From NCBI GenBank assembly GCA_035709005.1, contig DASTFB010000087.1:248001-312000 (forward strand): 64,000 nucleotides of DNA, given 5' to 3'. Shown in pieces: positions 42,665 to 52,192 of this stretch. Numbering within the stretch: the first letter of the stretch is position 1; each line of letters starts with the position of its first letter. A program made the position numbers and the translations under genes. Source of the DNA: Candidatus Methylomirabilota bacterium (lineage in GTDB: Bacteria > Methylomirabilota > Methylomirabilia > Rokubacteriales > CSP1-6). The notes under the pieces are model-generated. The model had not been told where the DNA came from and searched no databases. It was given only the letters and a program-made list of their open reading frames with translations.

Positions 42665-42694
42665 AGGCTACTCAACGCATGTTGAGCAAGTCAA
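42665..42694 (-). promoter_or_regulatory. lexA promoter with candidate LexA operator
   Basis: On the minus strand TTGACT (42694-42689) is a good -35; 18 bases later TAGCCT (42670-42665) is a poor -10. The spacer is the perfect inverted repeat CTCAAC-N4-GTTGAG (42671-42686). An A/T-rich run just upstream (AAAAAATTTTGG) may be an UP element. A repressor bound in the spacer would block polymerase, as expected for autoregulated lexA. Confidence 0.65.
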
Positions 42695-42710
42695 CCAAAA
42701 TTTTTTGCGA

Positions 42711-43175
42711 CTACTCCGGCTCCCACGGCTCGCAGACCGGGCATTCCCGAAAACCCTCGTCGCGCGCGTCGGCCACGCGCTTGAGGTAGACGCGCTCGAT
42801 TTCCGGGATCCGGCCGATCCAGGAGCACTCGCGGCGATGAAAGAGCCGCGAGCCGCGCTGCGCGCAGTAGGGCTCGCCCGTGTCCGGCGTCGTCGGCGTC
42901 GTCGGGGCGACGTCGGGGTCCGCGAGCGGCGGCTCGGTCTCGGACGGCAGCGGGCTCGCGCCGGCGTCGGCGGAGACGGGCGGCTGGATCACGGGGTCGG
43001 GGTCGTTGATGTGGAGATTGGTTTCCACGGTGGAACGGAACTCGTCGCTGGCCCGGCGGAATTCCCGCATGGTACGGCCCACCATTCGCCCGAGCTCGGG
43101 CAGCTTCGAGGGGCCGAACACGAGCAGGGCGATGACGCCGATGACCAGAAGCTCTTGAAGCCCGATATCGAACAT
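42711..43175 (-). CDS. TatA/TatB-like translocase protein with C-terminal metal-binding domain
   Basis: 154 residues. Residues 1-50 are TatB-like: [20 protein letters not shown] with [11 protein letters not shown] after the helix, then a basic amphipathic helix. A Pro/Thr linker (about 60-100) leads to a C-terminal module with Cys104, His113, Cys117, Cys145 and Cys148 (FHRREC ... GFRECPVC), the layout of Ada-type and related small zinc-binding domains. Such a tail is not usual for TatA/B. No tatC is in the window. It is upstream of lexA on the same strand but separated by the lexA promoter. Confidence 0.82.
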   Translation of the reverse strand: MFDIGLQELLVIGVIALLVFGPSKLPELGRMVGRTMREFRRASDEFRSTVETNLHINDPDPVIQPPVSADAGASPLPSETEPPLADPDVAPTTPTTPDTGEPYCAQRGSRLFHRRECSWIGRIPEIERVYLKRVADARDEGFRECPVCEPWEPE

Positions 43176-43400
43176 GGCGCCAAGGGTACCATCACCGCCC
43201 CGGCGCAGGGGAACCGCGTACCGGAACGCGGAAAGCCCGTTCTTCCTCGGGGCGGCCTGCGTCGTCGCGGCGAGGACTTACCCGCCGGTCCGGCCCGGGC
43301 ATGAGAGTTGCTCCCGCTCCAGGGTGGTCGAGGAACGATGAGCGCGCTTCGCGTAGCCCGCGAGGACTTCCCTTACCCGATGAGGCCCCCCGCGCGCGGG

Positions 43401-44438
43401 TTAGGAGGCGATCACTTCGCGCAACTCCTTCCCCTTCTCGGCCCGCTCTTCCGGCGTCACCAGGCCGCACTGGACGATCTTGTACAACAGTGCCTTGTAG
43501 CTGATCTGGAGCAGGCGGGCGGCCTTGGCCCGGTTCCAGTGAACGCGATCCAGCACTTCCTTGATGGCGACCCTCTCGGCTTCGCGGGCGGCCTGACGGG
43601 CGATGTCCTTGAGGCTGATGACGCCCTCCGGGTTGAGGGTGGCTGCCGCCACCGCCACACCCGGCGTCGCGGGGCGAGGACCACGGTTGAGATGGGCCAG
43701 AACCTCCTGGTGCACCGGCCGCGCGCTGCCCAGCACGACGATGCGCTTCACCGCGTTCTCGAGCTCGCGGATGTTGCCGGGCCAGTGATACTCCATGAAC
43801 AACCGCACCGTGTCCGGCGAGATCTCGATAGCCCGCAGATACTGGGCGTTGAACTTCCGGCGGAAGTGCTCGACGAGGACCGGAATCTCCTCGCGCCGCT
43901 CGCGCAGGGGTGGGACGCGGATCTCGATGACGTTGAGCCGGTAGTAGAGGTCCTCCCGGAACTGGTGGGCGCGCATGGCCGCCTCCAGATCCCGGTTGGT
44001 GGAGGCGATCAATCGGGCATCGGTGCCGATGACCTTTTCACCGCCCACGCGCGAGAACTCGCCGTCCTGGAGGACGTGGAGCAGCTTCGCCTGCAGGCGC
44101 AGCGGCATCTCCCCGATCTCGTCGAGCAGCAGGGTCCCACCATCGGCGGCCTCGAACTTTCCTGGCTTCTGGCGATAGGCGCCCGTGAAGGCACCCTTCT
44201 CGTGTCCGAACAGTTCCGACTCCAGCAGCTCGCTGGGCAGCGCGGCGCAATTGACCTTGAGGAACTGCCTGGCGGCCCGGGGCGAGAGCCTGTGAATCGC
44301 CCGCGCCACGATCTCCTTGCCCACGCCGCTCTCGCCTCGCAGCAGGACCGTGGTGTTCGTGCCGGCGACCTTGGCGACGAGATCACGGACGGGCTGCATC
44401 TTGCTGCTCATACAGAGGCTCAAGCCATCTGCGTTCAT
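43401..44438 (-). CDS. Sigma-54 activator without receiver domain
   Basis: 345 residues. After about 18 residues comes the AAA+ domain: Walker [15 protein letters not shown] loop intact in [15 protein letters not shown], Walker B in [12 protein letters not shown]. The C-terminal Fis-like helix-turn-helix is [20 protein letters not shown]. It lacks an input domain, as PspF does, so it is probably controlled by a partner protein or by its level. ATG 44438 has GGGGGGA five bases upstream; ATG 44456 is an alternative. A -24/-12 promoter sits about 40 bases upstream, so it may be self-activating. Confidence 0.88.
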   Translation of the reverse strand: MNADGLSLCMSSKMQPVRDLVAKVAGTNTTVLLRGESGVGKEIVARAIHRLSPRAARQFLKVNCAALPSELLESELFGHEKGAFTGAYRQKPGKFEAADGGTLLLDEIGEMPLRLQAKLLHVLQDGEFSRVGGEKVIGTDARLIASTNRDLEAAMRAHQFREDLYYRLNVIEIRVPPLRERREEIPVLVEHFRRKFNAQYLRAIEISPDTVRLFMEYHWPGNIRELENAVKRIVVLGSARPVHQEVLAHLNRGPRPATPGVAVAAATLNPEGVISLKDIARQAAREAERVAIKEVLDRVHWNRAKAARLLQISYKALLYKIVQCGLVTPEERAEKGKELREVIAS

Positions 44439-44490
44439 CGAGTCCCCCCGGCTCATAGTCGATTTGGTAATCCGTGCGCGTGACCGGGAC

Positions 44491-44506
44491 TGCAGGGGTA
44501 ATGCCA
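44491..44506 (-). promoter_or_regulatory. Sigma-54 promoter upstream of the receiver-less activator gene
   Basis: On the minus strand TGGCATTACCCCTGCA has GG at -24 and GC at -12 with exact spacing and 13 of 16 expected or free positions satisfied. The start of transcription would be near 44480, about 40 bases before the activator start. Confidence 0.6.
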
Positions 44507-44637
44507 GGCGTTTTCCCAGGTGATTCTCGCGATGTTACAAGCACTTGGCTCCGAGCGACATCCTCGGCCGTGAACTGATTTGTAGAAACTTGCCCTATTC
44601 GATTGTAAGCCTTACTCCACCCTTCAGGAGGCCGCTC

Positions 44638-44997
44638 ATGAGGATTTTGATCGTGGATGACGAACCACAGGTCGCCGAGGTCCTCGCCAGGTCCCTGGCC
44701 CGGGAAGGCCATCGGGCGGAGGTCGCGCACTCCGGCGAGGAGGCTCTCAAGCTCCTCGGCACCGCCGAACCCGATGCCCTGTTCCTCGACGTCTCGATGC
44801 CGGGCATGAACGGTCTGCACGTCCTGGCCGAGGTGAGACGGCGTCGTCCGACGCTACCGGTGGTCGTCATCACCGGCAACGCCACGCCGGAGCAGGTGGA
44901 CGAGGTCAAGCGCCTGGGCGCCATCGACGTGATCGCGAAGCCCGCGCCGCTGACCCACTACCAGACGGCCCTGAGCCGTCTGGGTCGCCCGTCCTGA
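44638..44997 (+). CDS. CheY-like response regulator
   Basis: 119 residues, receiver only: LIVDDEPQVAEVL with Asp7-8, phosphoacceptor Asp51 (FLDVSMPGMNGLHVL), TGN switch and Lys in DVIAKPAPL. ATG 44638 follows CAGGAGGCC. It stands alone between two divergent sigma-54 activator genes, so it may relay a signal to one of them, since one activator has no receiver and the other a dead one. No kinase gene is adjacent. Confidence 0.88.
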   Translation: MRILIVDDEPQVAEVLARSLAREGHRAEVAHSGEEALKLLGTAEPDALFLDVSMPGMNGLHVLAEVRRRRPTLPVVVITGNATPEQVDEVKRLGAIDVIAKPAPLTHYQTALSRLGRPS

Positions 44998-45258
44998 TCC
45001 TCATGTCGACCGGACACGCTGCCCTGAGGCATCACCGTCGGAGCTCGTGCGACGCTACTCGATCGTGAATCGTACGACGATCGGATCGACGTCGGCAGCT
45101 TTCCGCTTCCGGTGGTGGCCACCTACCGCCTGACGAACGGGCTGGCCCCGGTCGCATCCCCACCGGTTTTTCCGTTCGCAGGTCGAGAAGATCGTGAGCG
45201 CCGCCGGCTCTCCCTCGCCGGCGATGTGATCCAGAACCGGATGGTCGTCGGCCATCGT
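44998..45258. other. Intergenic stretch without a supported gene
   Basis: Several frames are open on both strands, but none has a convincing start, ribosome site or recognisable product. The nearest supported signal is the sigma-54 promoter that begins at 45259. Confidence 0.5.
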
Positions 45259-45274
45259 TGGCACATGCTTTGCG
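45259..45274 (+). promoter_or_regulatory. Near-perfect sigma-54 promoter
   Basis: TGGCACATGCTTTGCG matches the consensus TGGCACR-N4-TTGCW at every fixed position except the last weak one. Transcription would start near 45286 and read through the small membrane protein, the dead-receiver activator and the ExeA-like ATPase. Confidence 0.75.
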
Positions 45275-45316
45275 GCCCCCGCTGCGTGAGCGGTTTTACA
45301 ACGCTCGCCGACCGCC

Positions 45317-45651
45317 ATGACCGTTGCCCAGCGACTCGCGTGCCTGGAAGGCGCCTCGGCGCTCGGTATTCTGGGCGTCAGTGCTGTGCCGTGGTTGCCC
45401 GCCGCGGCCAGCAGCCCCGGCGACTTCGCCTCCCCGGCGCTCGTCGTGCTCCTGACCACGCTGCCGCTGCGTGTTGCCGTCTACGCGCTGGCCAAGCGGC
45501 CGCCCTTCGCCGAGCGGGTGGTCATCATCGCGGTCGGCGCCCTGGCCCGTGAGCTGGCCGAAGCAGGCCCCGGCCACGGCCGGGCACACTCTGGGCCAAT
45601 GACGACCGGCAGAGCGCATTCGGCACATCTCTTGCGAGAGGGACGGAATGT

Positions 45652-45655
<4 letters not shown>
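45317..45655 (+). CDS. Small hypothetical membrane protein
   Basis: 112 residues with two hydrophobic stretches (ASALGILGVSAVPWLPAAA and ALVVLLTTLPLRVAVYALA) and a polar tail. ATG 45317 lies about 30 bases after the predicted sigma-54 transcription start, and its stop overlaps the next ATG (ATGA). These two facts are the main support; no family is recognised, and the last 30 residues are compositionally poor. Confidence 0.45.
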
Positions 45656-47049
<1,394 letters not shown>

Positions 47050-47050
47050 A

Positions 47051-48004
47051 ATGTACCTGAGCTTCTACGGCCTCCTGGAGGCGCCGTTCGGTCCCACGCC
47101 GGACCCGCGCTTCCTCTTCCAGTCGGCTCGGCATCGGGAAGCGCTGGCCCAGCTCATCTACGGTGTGCGTGAACGCAAGGGCTTTCTCGTGCTCACCGGC
47201 GAGATCGGCACGGGCAAGACAACCCTGCTCCGGACCCTGCTGGAGAAGCTCGATGTCACCACGCCCGTGGCCTACGTCCACAACTCGGCGCTGCCCATGG
47301 AGGGCCTGCTCGAGTACATTCTTCATGATTGGGGCGTAAAGCCCCTCGGAACAAGCCACATCCAGCGTCTTATCGAGCTGAATGAGTTCCTGATCGAGCA
47401 GCATCGGCAGAGTCGGAGCCCGGTGCTCATGATCGACGAGGCCCAGAATCTCTCGCTCGAAAGCCTGGAGGCGATCCGGCTGCTCTCCAACTTCGAGACG
47501 ACCCGCCAGAAGCTCATCCAGATTCTCCTGGTGGGGCAACCGGAGCTTGGGGACAAGCTGAACACGGCCGAGCTCCGCCAGCTCAAGCAGCGCATCGGGC
47601 TCAGGTACCACATCGGCGCGCTGAGCCCCGAAGAGACGCGGCTGTACATCCGGCACCGATTGCGGGTGGCCGGCGGCTCCGATACGGACATCTTCACCGA
47701 CGCTGCCGTACAGAGCATCGGCGACTACAGCGGCGGCGTGCCCCGCGTCATCAACATGGTTTGTGACCATTGTCTGCTCAGCGGCTACGCCGACAGCAAA
47801 CGTCGCATCGACCGGGCCGCGGTCGATGCGGCCGTGGAGTACCTGGAGGAGGGCGAACGTTCCACATGGCGCCGCAGTCGCCAGGCACGCCTGACCCCCA
47901 GCCGCGGCGCCGTGTGGGCGGCCCGCAGCGGCGTGGCCGTTCTGGTTGTGGCCTTGCTGGCGATGCTGGTGGTCGCTGTCAACGCCGTGGGCGGGCTGCC
48001 CTGA
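47051..48004 (+). CDS. ExeA/GspA-type AAA+ ATPase with C-terminal membrane helix
   Basis: 317 residues. MYLSFYGLLEAPFGPTPDPR is the family opening, Walker A is GEIGTGKTT, Walker B VLMIDEAQNLS, and GGVPRVINMVCDHCLL is the sensor region. A membrane helix at about 295-315 follows a basic stretch; the peptidoglycan-binding part of ExeA is absent. Similar ATPases accompany secretion or exopolysaccharide (XrtA-type) loci. It starts one base after the sigma-54 activator stop. Confidence 0.85.
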   Translation: MYLSFYGLLEAPFGPTPDPRFLFQSARHREALAQLIYGVRERKGFLVLTGEIGTGKTTLLRTLLEKLDVTTPVAYVHNSALPMEGLLEYILHDWGVKPLGTSHIQRLIELNEFLIEQHRQSRSPVLMIDEAQNLSLESLEAIRLLSNFETTRQKLIQILLVGQPELGDKLNTAELRQLKQRIGLRYHIGALSPEETRLYIRHRLRVAGGSDTDIFTDAAVQSIGDYSGGVPRVINMVCDHCLLSGYADSKRRIDRAAVDAAVEYLEEGERSTWRRSRQARLTPSRGAVWAARSGVAVLVVALLAMLVVAVNAVGGLP

Positions 48005-48060
48005 CCGACGCGAGGTCTCGGGCACCTCGCTTGCACCCTGCATAAAGGGGACAAGCACGA

Positions 48061-48473
48061 TGGACCTCTCTCGACGGTCCTTCCTCGGGGCTGCCGCCGA
48101 ACGCCAGGACCACCCCGAGCGTGTGCCCGTACTGCTCGGTCGGCTGCGCCCCCCTGATCCACACCGTCGATGGCCACATCGTCGACATCGAAGGTGATCC
48201 CCGCAGCCCCCACAACGAGGGCACGCTCTGCCCCAAGGGCGCCGCGACTACCAGCTCCACGTGAATCCCAACCGCCCGACCAAGGTGTTGCACCGGGCTG
48301 CCGGGGCCACCGAGTGGGAGGTGTGGGATCTGGAGCGGGCGATGGACGGGGTGGCCGAGCTGGCAAAAAGGACCCGCGACGAGACGTTCATCGAGCGCCT
48401 GCCCCACGGCAAGCTGGTCAACATGACGCCGGCGATCTTTTCACTCGGCGGCGCCACCCTCGAGAACGAGTGG
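48061..48473 (+). pseudogene. Formate dehydrogenase alpha subunit, N-terminal remnant
   Basis: ATG 48061 follows AAAGGGGAC and encodes a Tat signal (MDLSRRSFLGAAA). In the next frame comes the [4Fe-4S] motif SVCPYCSVGCAPLIHTVDGH and EGTLCPKGAA; a third frame gives YQLHVNPNRPTKVLHR and WDLERAMDGVAEL. The reading ends at TPAIFSLGGATLENEW, where FdhA normally continues for another 800 residues. The text then jumps, in frame, into FdhE. So there are two frameshifts and a large deletion. Confidence 0.75.
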
Positions 48474-49113
48474 AAGGGCTACTGCCCGGTGTGCGGCGCC
48501 TGGCCCATCGTGGCCGAGGAGCTGGGGCTCGAGCGAGCGCGGCGCCTGCGCTGCCACCGCTGCGGCGCCGACTGGCGCGGAGACTGGCTGCGCTGTCCGT
48601 ACTGCGGCGAGCGAGATCACACGCAGCTCGGCGGCCGGGGTCGAGACCTGCAGCCGTTGCCGCGGGTATCTCAAGGTCATGACGCGCCTGCAAGCCACGC
48701 CGCCCGCGGAGCTGGCTCTGGACGACCTGACCAGCGTCGAGCTCGATGTGGCCGCGCTCGATCAGGGCTACGCGCGGCCCCGGAGCACGGGGTACGCCCT
48801 CGCCGTCAACCTCGTGGAGGCGCCGCGGACTCTCGGCGCCATCCTGGGCTGGCGGCGGTGCGACACGACGGCCGACGCCATCGGCCTCGCCATCAAACGG
48901 GAGCTCCTGGAGGCGGCCGTGCGTGAGGATCCGGACGCCGACGCCTTCGAAGGATGGCTGCTCGACCGATGCCTCGCCGCCGCACGGACCAGGTCGACGG
49001 GCGGCGTGCGGGCCATGGCTCTGGAGATCCTCCACGAGTGGCGGCTGGCCGGGTCCCTGGCGACCTTCGATCAGTGGCTGGCCCGCGGCGCGCCCTCCGA
49101 CGACCGCGGCTGA
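48474..49113 (+). pseudogene. FdhE-like formate dehydrogenase accessory protein, truncated and frameshifted
   Basis: The rubredoxin-like zinc region of FdhE is clear: GYCPVCGAWPIV, LRCHRCGADWRGDWLRCPYC, then after a shift near 48630 ETCSRCRGYLKVMTRLQ and DDLTSVELDVAALDQGYARP. The N-terminal half is missing because of fusion to the FdhA remnant. From about 48790 the frame continues with an unrelated-looking stretch (TLGAILGWRRCDTTADAIG to LATFDQWLARG) that I do not recognise; it ends at 49113 and overlaps the DUF72 gene. Confidence 0.7.
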
Positions 49114-49907
49114 GCCGGCTCCGCCGCGGCCGGCTCTTCGCCGGCACGAGCGGCTACGTGTACGCGCACTGGCGGCGGCGCTTCTACCCGCGGGAGCTTC
49201 CCTCTCGAGAATGGCTCGCTTACTATGCCCAATACTTCGCCACCGTCGAGCTCAACGCTCCCTTCTACCGGCTGCCGACCGCGGCGACGTTCCGGCGCTG
49301 GCGCGAGCAGGCGCCGTCCGGCTTCGTCTTCGCGGTGAAGGCCAGCCGGTATCTGACCCATCTCAAGCAGCTCAAGGACCCGGGAGCGCCCCTGACCCTG
49401 TTTCTGCGACGCGCCCGGCACCTGGGTCCCGCGCTCGGGCCGGTGCTCTTCCAGCTCCCCGGACGGTTTCACCTGAATCTCGAGCGTCTCGAGGGCTTGC
49501 TGGCCGCGCTGGGCCGGCAGCGCCTGGTACATCCGCTGAGGGCGGTCGTCGAGGTCCGGCACCCCTCCTGGCTCGTTCCTCCCGTCTTCGAGCGGCTGCG
49601 ACGGGCCGGAGTCGCCCTGTGTCTGAGCGACTGGCGCGAGGCGCCGGTCACCGACGTGCTGACCGCCGACTTCGTCTACGTCCGGCGTCACGGGCCCTCC
49701 AAGCGCTACGGCAGCCGCTACACGGATGCCGCCCTCGAGTCAGACGCCGCCGATATCCGTTGCTGGCTGAAGGGTGGCCGGGATGTCTACATTTACTTCA
49801 ACAACGACGCCCGCGCCGACGCGGTCGCCAATGCCCGCACGCTCCTGGGACTCGTCCAACCCCCGGGCGGGATTTGTAAATCGGGGACTGGGCCACGTGA
49901 GGGTTGA
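49074..49907 (+). CDS. DUF72 (YecE) family protein
   Basis: 277 residues from GTG 49074. The TIM-barrel family motifs are present: LFAGTSGYVYAHWRRRFYP, YFATVELNAPFYRLPT, FVFAVKASRYLTHL, FQLPGRFHLNLERL, VVEVRHPSW and VYIYFNNDARADAVANA. Function is unknown; some members affect DNA or RNA metabolism. The family usually starts directly at GTSGY; here no standard start lies near that point (only CTG 49109), so the true start is uncertain and the 5' end may be altered by the preceding deletion. Confidence 0.82.
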   Translation: MAGPRRALRRPRLSRLRRGRLFAGTSGYVYAHWRRRFYPRELPSREWLAYYAQYFATVELNAPFYRLPTAATFRRWREQAPSGFVFAVKASRYLTHLKQLKDPGAPLTLFLRRARHLGPALGPVLFQLPGRFHLNLERLEGLLAALGRQRLVHPLRAVVEVRHPSWLVPPVFERLRRAGVALCLSDWREAPVTDVLTADFVYVRRHGPSKRYGSRYTDAALESDAADIRCWLKGGRDVYIYFNNDARADAVANARTLLGLVQPPGGICKSGTGPREG

Positions 49908-49936
49908 CGGCGTGGCCTTTGCACGGCAAAGAAGGC

Positions 49937-50554
49937 ATGAGAACCCTCAAACTCGCCCAGCGACGCACGACCGATCTCTTTCCTGCGAAGTTCGGCATTC
50001 CCGCGAGATTCGGCCGGCCGGCCCGGTCACCCCGGACCTCCTCGATGGCGATGCCGCTGGCCCTCGGGCTCATCGCGTCGACGTTGTGGCTGGTGCTCCG
50101 GCGTTTCGGCCGCCGTAGCGGGCGCACCGTGAAGGACGTGATGATCGGCAACGTCATCAGCGTCGATTCTTCGGCGACCCTGGCCGAGGCGGCTCAGCTC
50201 ATGCGTGACGGCAACGTCGGGGTCCTGCCGGTCGTGGAAGGCGGGCGGCTACGCGGGCTCCTGACGGACCGGGACATCGTCGTCCGGGCCGTCGCCCGGG
50301 GGCTGGATGCCCGCTCCACACGGGTTGCCGAGTGTGCGACGCCCGACATCGTGAGCGCGAAGCCCGAATGGTCGGCCGACGAGGCTGGCCGCGCGATGGC
50401 CCGTCACCAGATCGGCCGCCTGCCCGTGGTCGACGAGGACGGCCACCTGGTGGGCATCGTCACGCTCAGCTCGCTGGCGTTGCGCTCGCACGACGCCGAG
50501 CGAGCGCTCCACGCGGCCGAGCAAGTGTCCCGACGGTCGGCCCGGCACGCCTGA
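49937..50554 (+). CDS. CBS domain pair protein, membrane anchored
   Basis: 205 residues. A hydrophobic segment (PLALGLIASTLWLVLRRFG) leads to two CBS motifs: VKDVMIGNVISVDSSATLAE with VGVLPVVEGGRLRGLLTDRD, and VAECATPDIVSAKPEWSADE with IGRLPVVDEDGHLVGIVTLS. Such pairs bind adenine nucleotides and regulate partners. ATG 49937 follows AAGAAGG closely; ATG 50045 just before the helix is an alternative start. It precedes the AsmA-like gene by eight bases. Confidence 0.82.
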   Translation: MRTLKLAQRRTTDLFPAKFGIPARFGRPARSPRTSSMAMPLALGLIASTLWLVLRRFGRRSGRTVKDVMIGNVISVDSSATLAEAAQLMRDGNVGVLPVVEGGRLRGLLTDRDIVVRAVARGLDARSTRVAECATPDIVSAKPEWSADEAGRAMARHQIGRLPVVDEDGHLVGIVTLSSLALRSHDAERALHAAEQVSRRSARHA

Positions 50555-50562
50555 GCGCGCCG

Positions 50563-52149
50563 ATGGAGTTTCCGCGCCGGCGGTGGCCTCGCCGGGCGGC
50601 CTGGGCCGGCCTCGTCGTCGTCGCGCTGGTGATCGCCGGCACCGTGGCGAGCATCCTCGTCGAGGAGCCACTGCGACGGCGCATCGAATCCGCGATGAAC
50701 CGCCAGCTCGACGGCTACACGACCCGGATCGCCCGTCTGGACTTCCATCCCCTGGGATTCGCCATCGATTTCGAAGGGCTGGAGGTCACGCAAAACGCGC
50801 ATCCCGACCCCCCCGTGGCGCGGATCGCGCGTATCACCGCCAGCGTGCACTGGCGCGAGCTGCTGCGGGGCGCCGTCGTGGCCGATTTCGAGATGGAGCA
50901 GCCGGCGCTGCACGTCGATCTGACTCACATCCGGCGCGAGGCCCGGGATGAGCGCCCCATCGACGAGCGCGGCTGGCAGCAAGCCCTGCAGGCGATGTAC
51001 CCCCTCGAGATCAACGAGTTCCGAATACGGGACGGCCAGCTCACCTACGTGGACCAGGGCCCCGGCGAGCCGCTCCGGCTCACCGCCATCGACGCCCGGG
51101 CCACGAATATCCGCAACATCCGCTCGCCGGAGCGCGTCTACCCCTCGGAGCTCCGGCTACAGGCCGTCGTCTTCGACAGGGGTCGCCTGAGCCTGGAGGG
51201 CCACGCCGATTTCCTGGCCGACCCCCATCCCGGCGTGCTGGCGATGGTGCGGCTGGACGAGATCGAGCTCGACTACTTTCGCCCAGTCCTGGCCCGCTAC
51301 CATCTCGCGCTGCGCCAGGGACGCCTCGCCGGGGTGCTCGACCTCGAGCATTCCCCCGCGCTCACGGCCGTTCACATCCACGACGCCGTCCTGCGCGGTG
51401 TCGAGGGCGACTACGTCCAGACGCCGCCGGCCGCCGCCAAGGCCAAGCAGGCCGTGCAGGCCGCGGCGCGCGAGGCCGAGGCGGCCACCAACCGGCCGGA
51501 CCTGCAGCTCCGCCTGGACAGCCTGCGCGTGCTCGACGGGAATCTGGGGTTCGTCAACAAGACGCCGCGCGGCGGGGACTACCGCGTGTTCATCTCCGAC
51601 CTCGAGGCCGAGCTGAAGAACTTCAGCAGCCACTTCACCGAGGGCACGGGCACGGCGCGGATCCGGGGGCGATTCATGGGCAGCGGCCGGACGACGGTGA
51701 CCGCGAACTTCCGTCCCGAGCGCTCGGGACCCGACTTCGACATCGACGTGCGCATCGAGGATACGGAGCTGACCGCCATGAACAAGCTCCTCCGCGCCCA
51801 CGGAAAGCTCGACGTGGTGGCCGGCTTCTTCTCCTTCTACTCGGAGCTCAGCGTCAAGAATCAGGCCGTGACCGGCTACGTCAAGCCGTTCTTCCGCAAC
51901 GTGGACGTCTACGAGCCCGAGCAGGACGAGGACAAGGGGTTCTTCCAGAAGGTCTACGAAAAGATCGCCGGCGGGGTGGCCAAGCTCCTGGAGAACAAGC
52001 CGCGCGACGAAGTGGCCACGCAGGCGCCCGTGGCCGGCCCCGTGCAAGACCCCCGGGCCAGCACCTGGCAGGTCCTCGTCAATCTGGTGAAGAACGCGTT
52101 CATCGAGGCGATCCTGCCGGGCTTCGACCGCCAGCTGCGCCGGTCCTGA
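50563..52149 (+). CDS. AsmA-like DUF748 domain protein
   Basis: 528 residues. A signal anchor (AAWAGLVVVALVIAGTVASI) is followed by the DUF748 text: LDFHPLGFAIDFEGLEVTQN, LRLTAIDARATNIRNI, LTAMNKLLRAHGKLDVVAG, FSFYSELSVKNQAVTGYVK. These proteins span or act at the periplasm and are related to AsmA/TamB lipid transport factors. The C-terminus is helical with KGFFQKVYEKIAGGV. ATG 50563 is just past the CBS gene. It supports a diderm envelope. Confidence 0.85.
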   Translation: MEFPRRRWPRRAAWAGLVVVALVIAGTVASILVEEPLRRRIESAMNRQLDGYTTRIARLDFHPLGFAIDFEGLEVTQNAHPDPPVARIARITASVHWRELLRGAVVADFEMEQPALHVDLTHIRREARDERPIDERGWQQALQAMYPLEINEFRIRDGQLTYVDQGPGEPLRLTAIDARATNIRNIRSPERVYPSELRLQAVVFDRGRLSLEGHADFLADPHPGVLAMVRLDEIELDYFRPVLARYHLALRQGRLAGVLDLEHSPALTAVHIHDAVLRGVEGDYVQTPPAAAKAKQAVQAAAREAEAATNRPDLQLRLDSLRVLDGNLGFVNKTPRGGDYRVFISDLEAELKNFSSHFTEGTGTARIRGRFMGSGRTTVTANFRPERSGPDFDIDVRIEDTELTAMNKLLRAHGKLDVVAGFFSFYSELSVKNQAVTGYVKPFFRNVDVYEPEQDEDKGFFQKVYEKIAGGVAKLLENKPRDEVATQAPVAGPVQDPRASTWQVLVNLVKNAFIEAILPGFDRQLRRS

Positions 52150-52192
52150 CCCGGCAACACGCAGGCGCCGCGGGCCCGGGCATACTAGAGGC

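Noticed and set aside
45055-45459. Minus-strand ORF of 134 codons ending VDPIVVRFTIE
   Set aside because: The ending looks protein-like, but it has no ribosome site, no family, and overlaps the sigma-54 promoter and the better supported plus-strand ORF.
50332-50562. Longer AsmA-like protein starting at 50332
   Set aside because: The extension is Arg-rich and lies over the CBS gene in another frame; ATG 50563 directly precedes the signal anchor.
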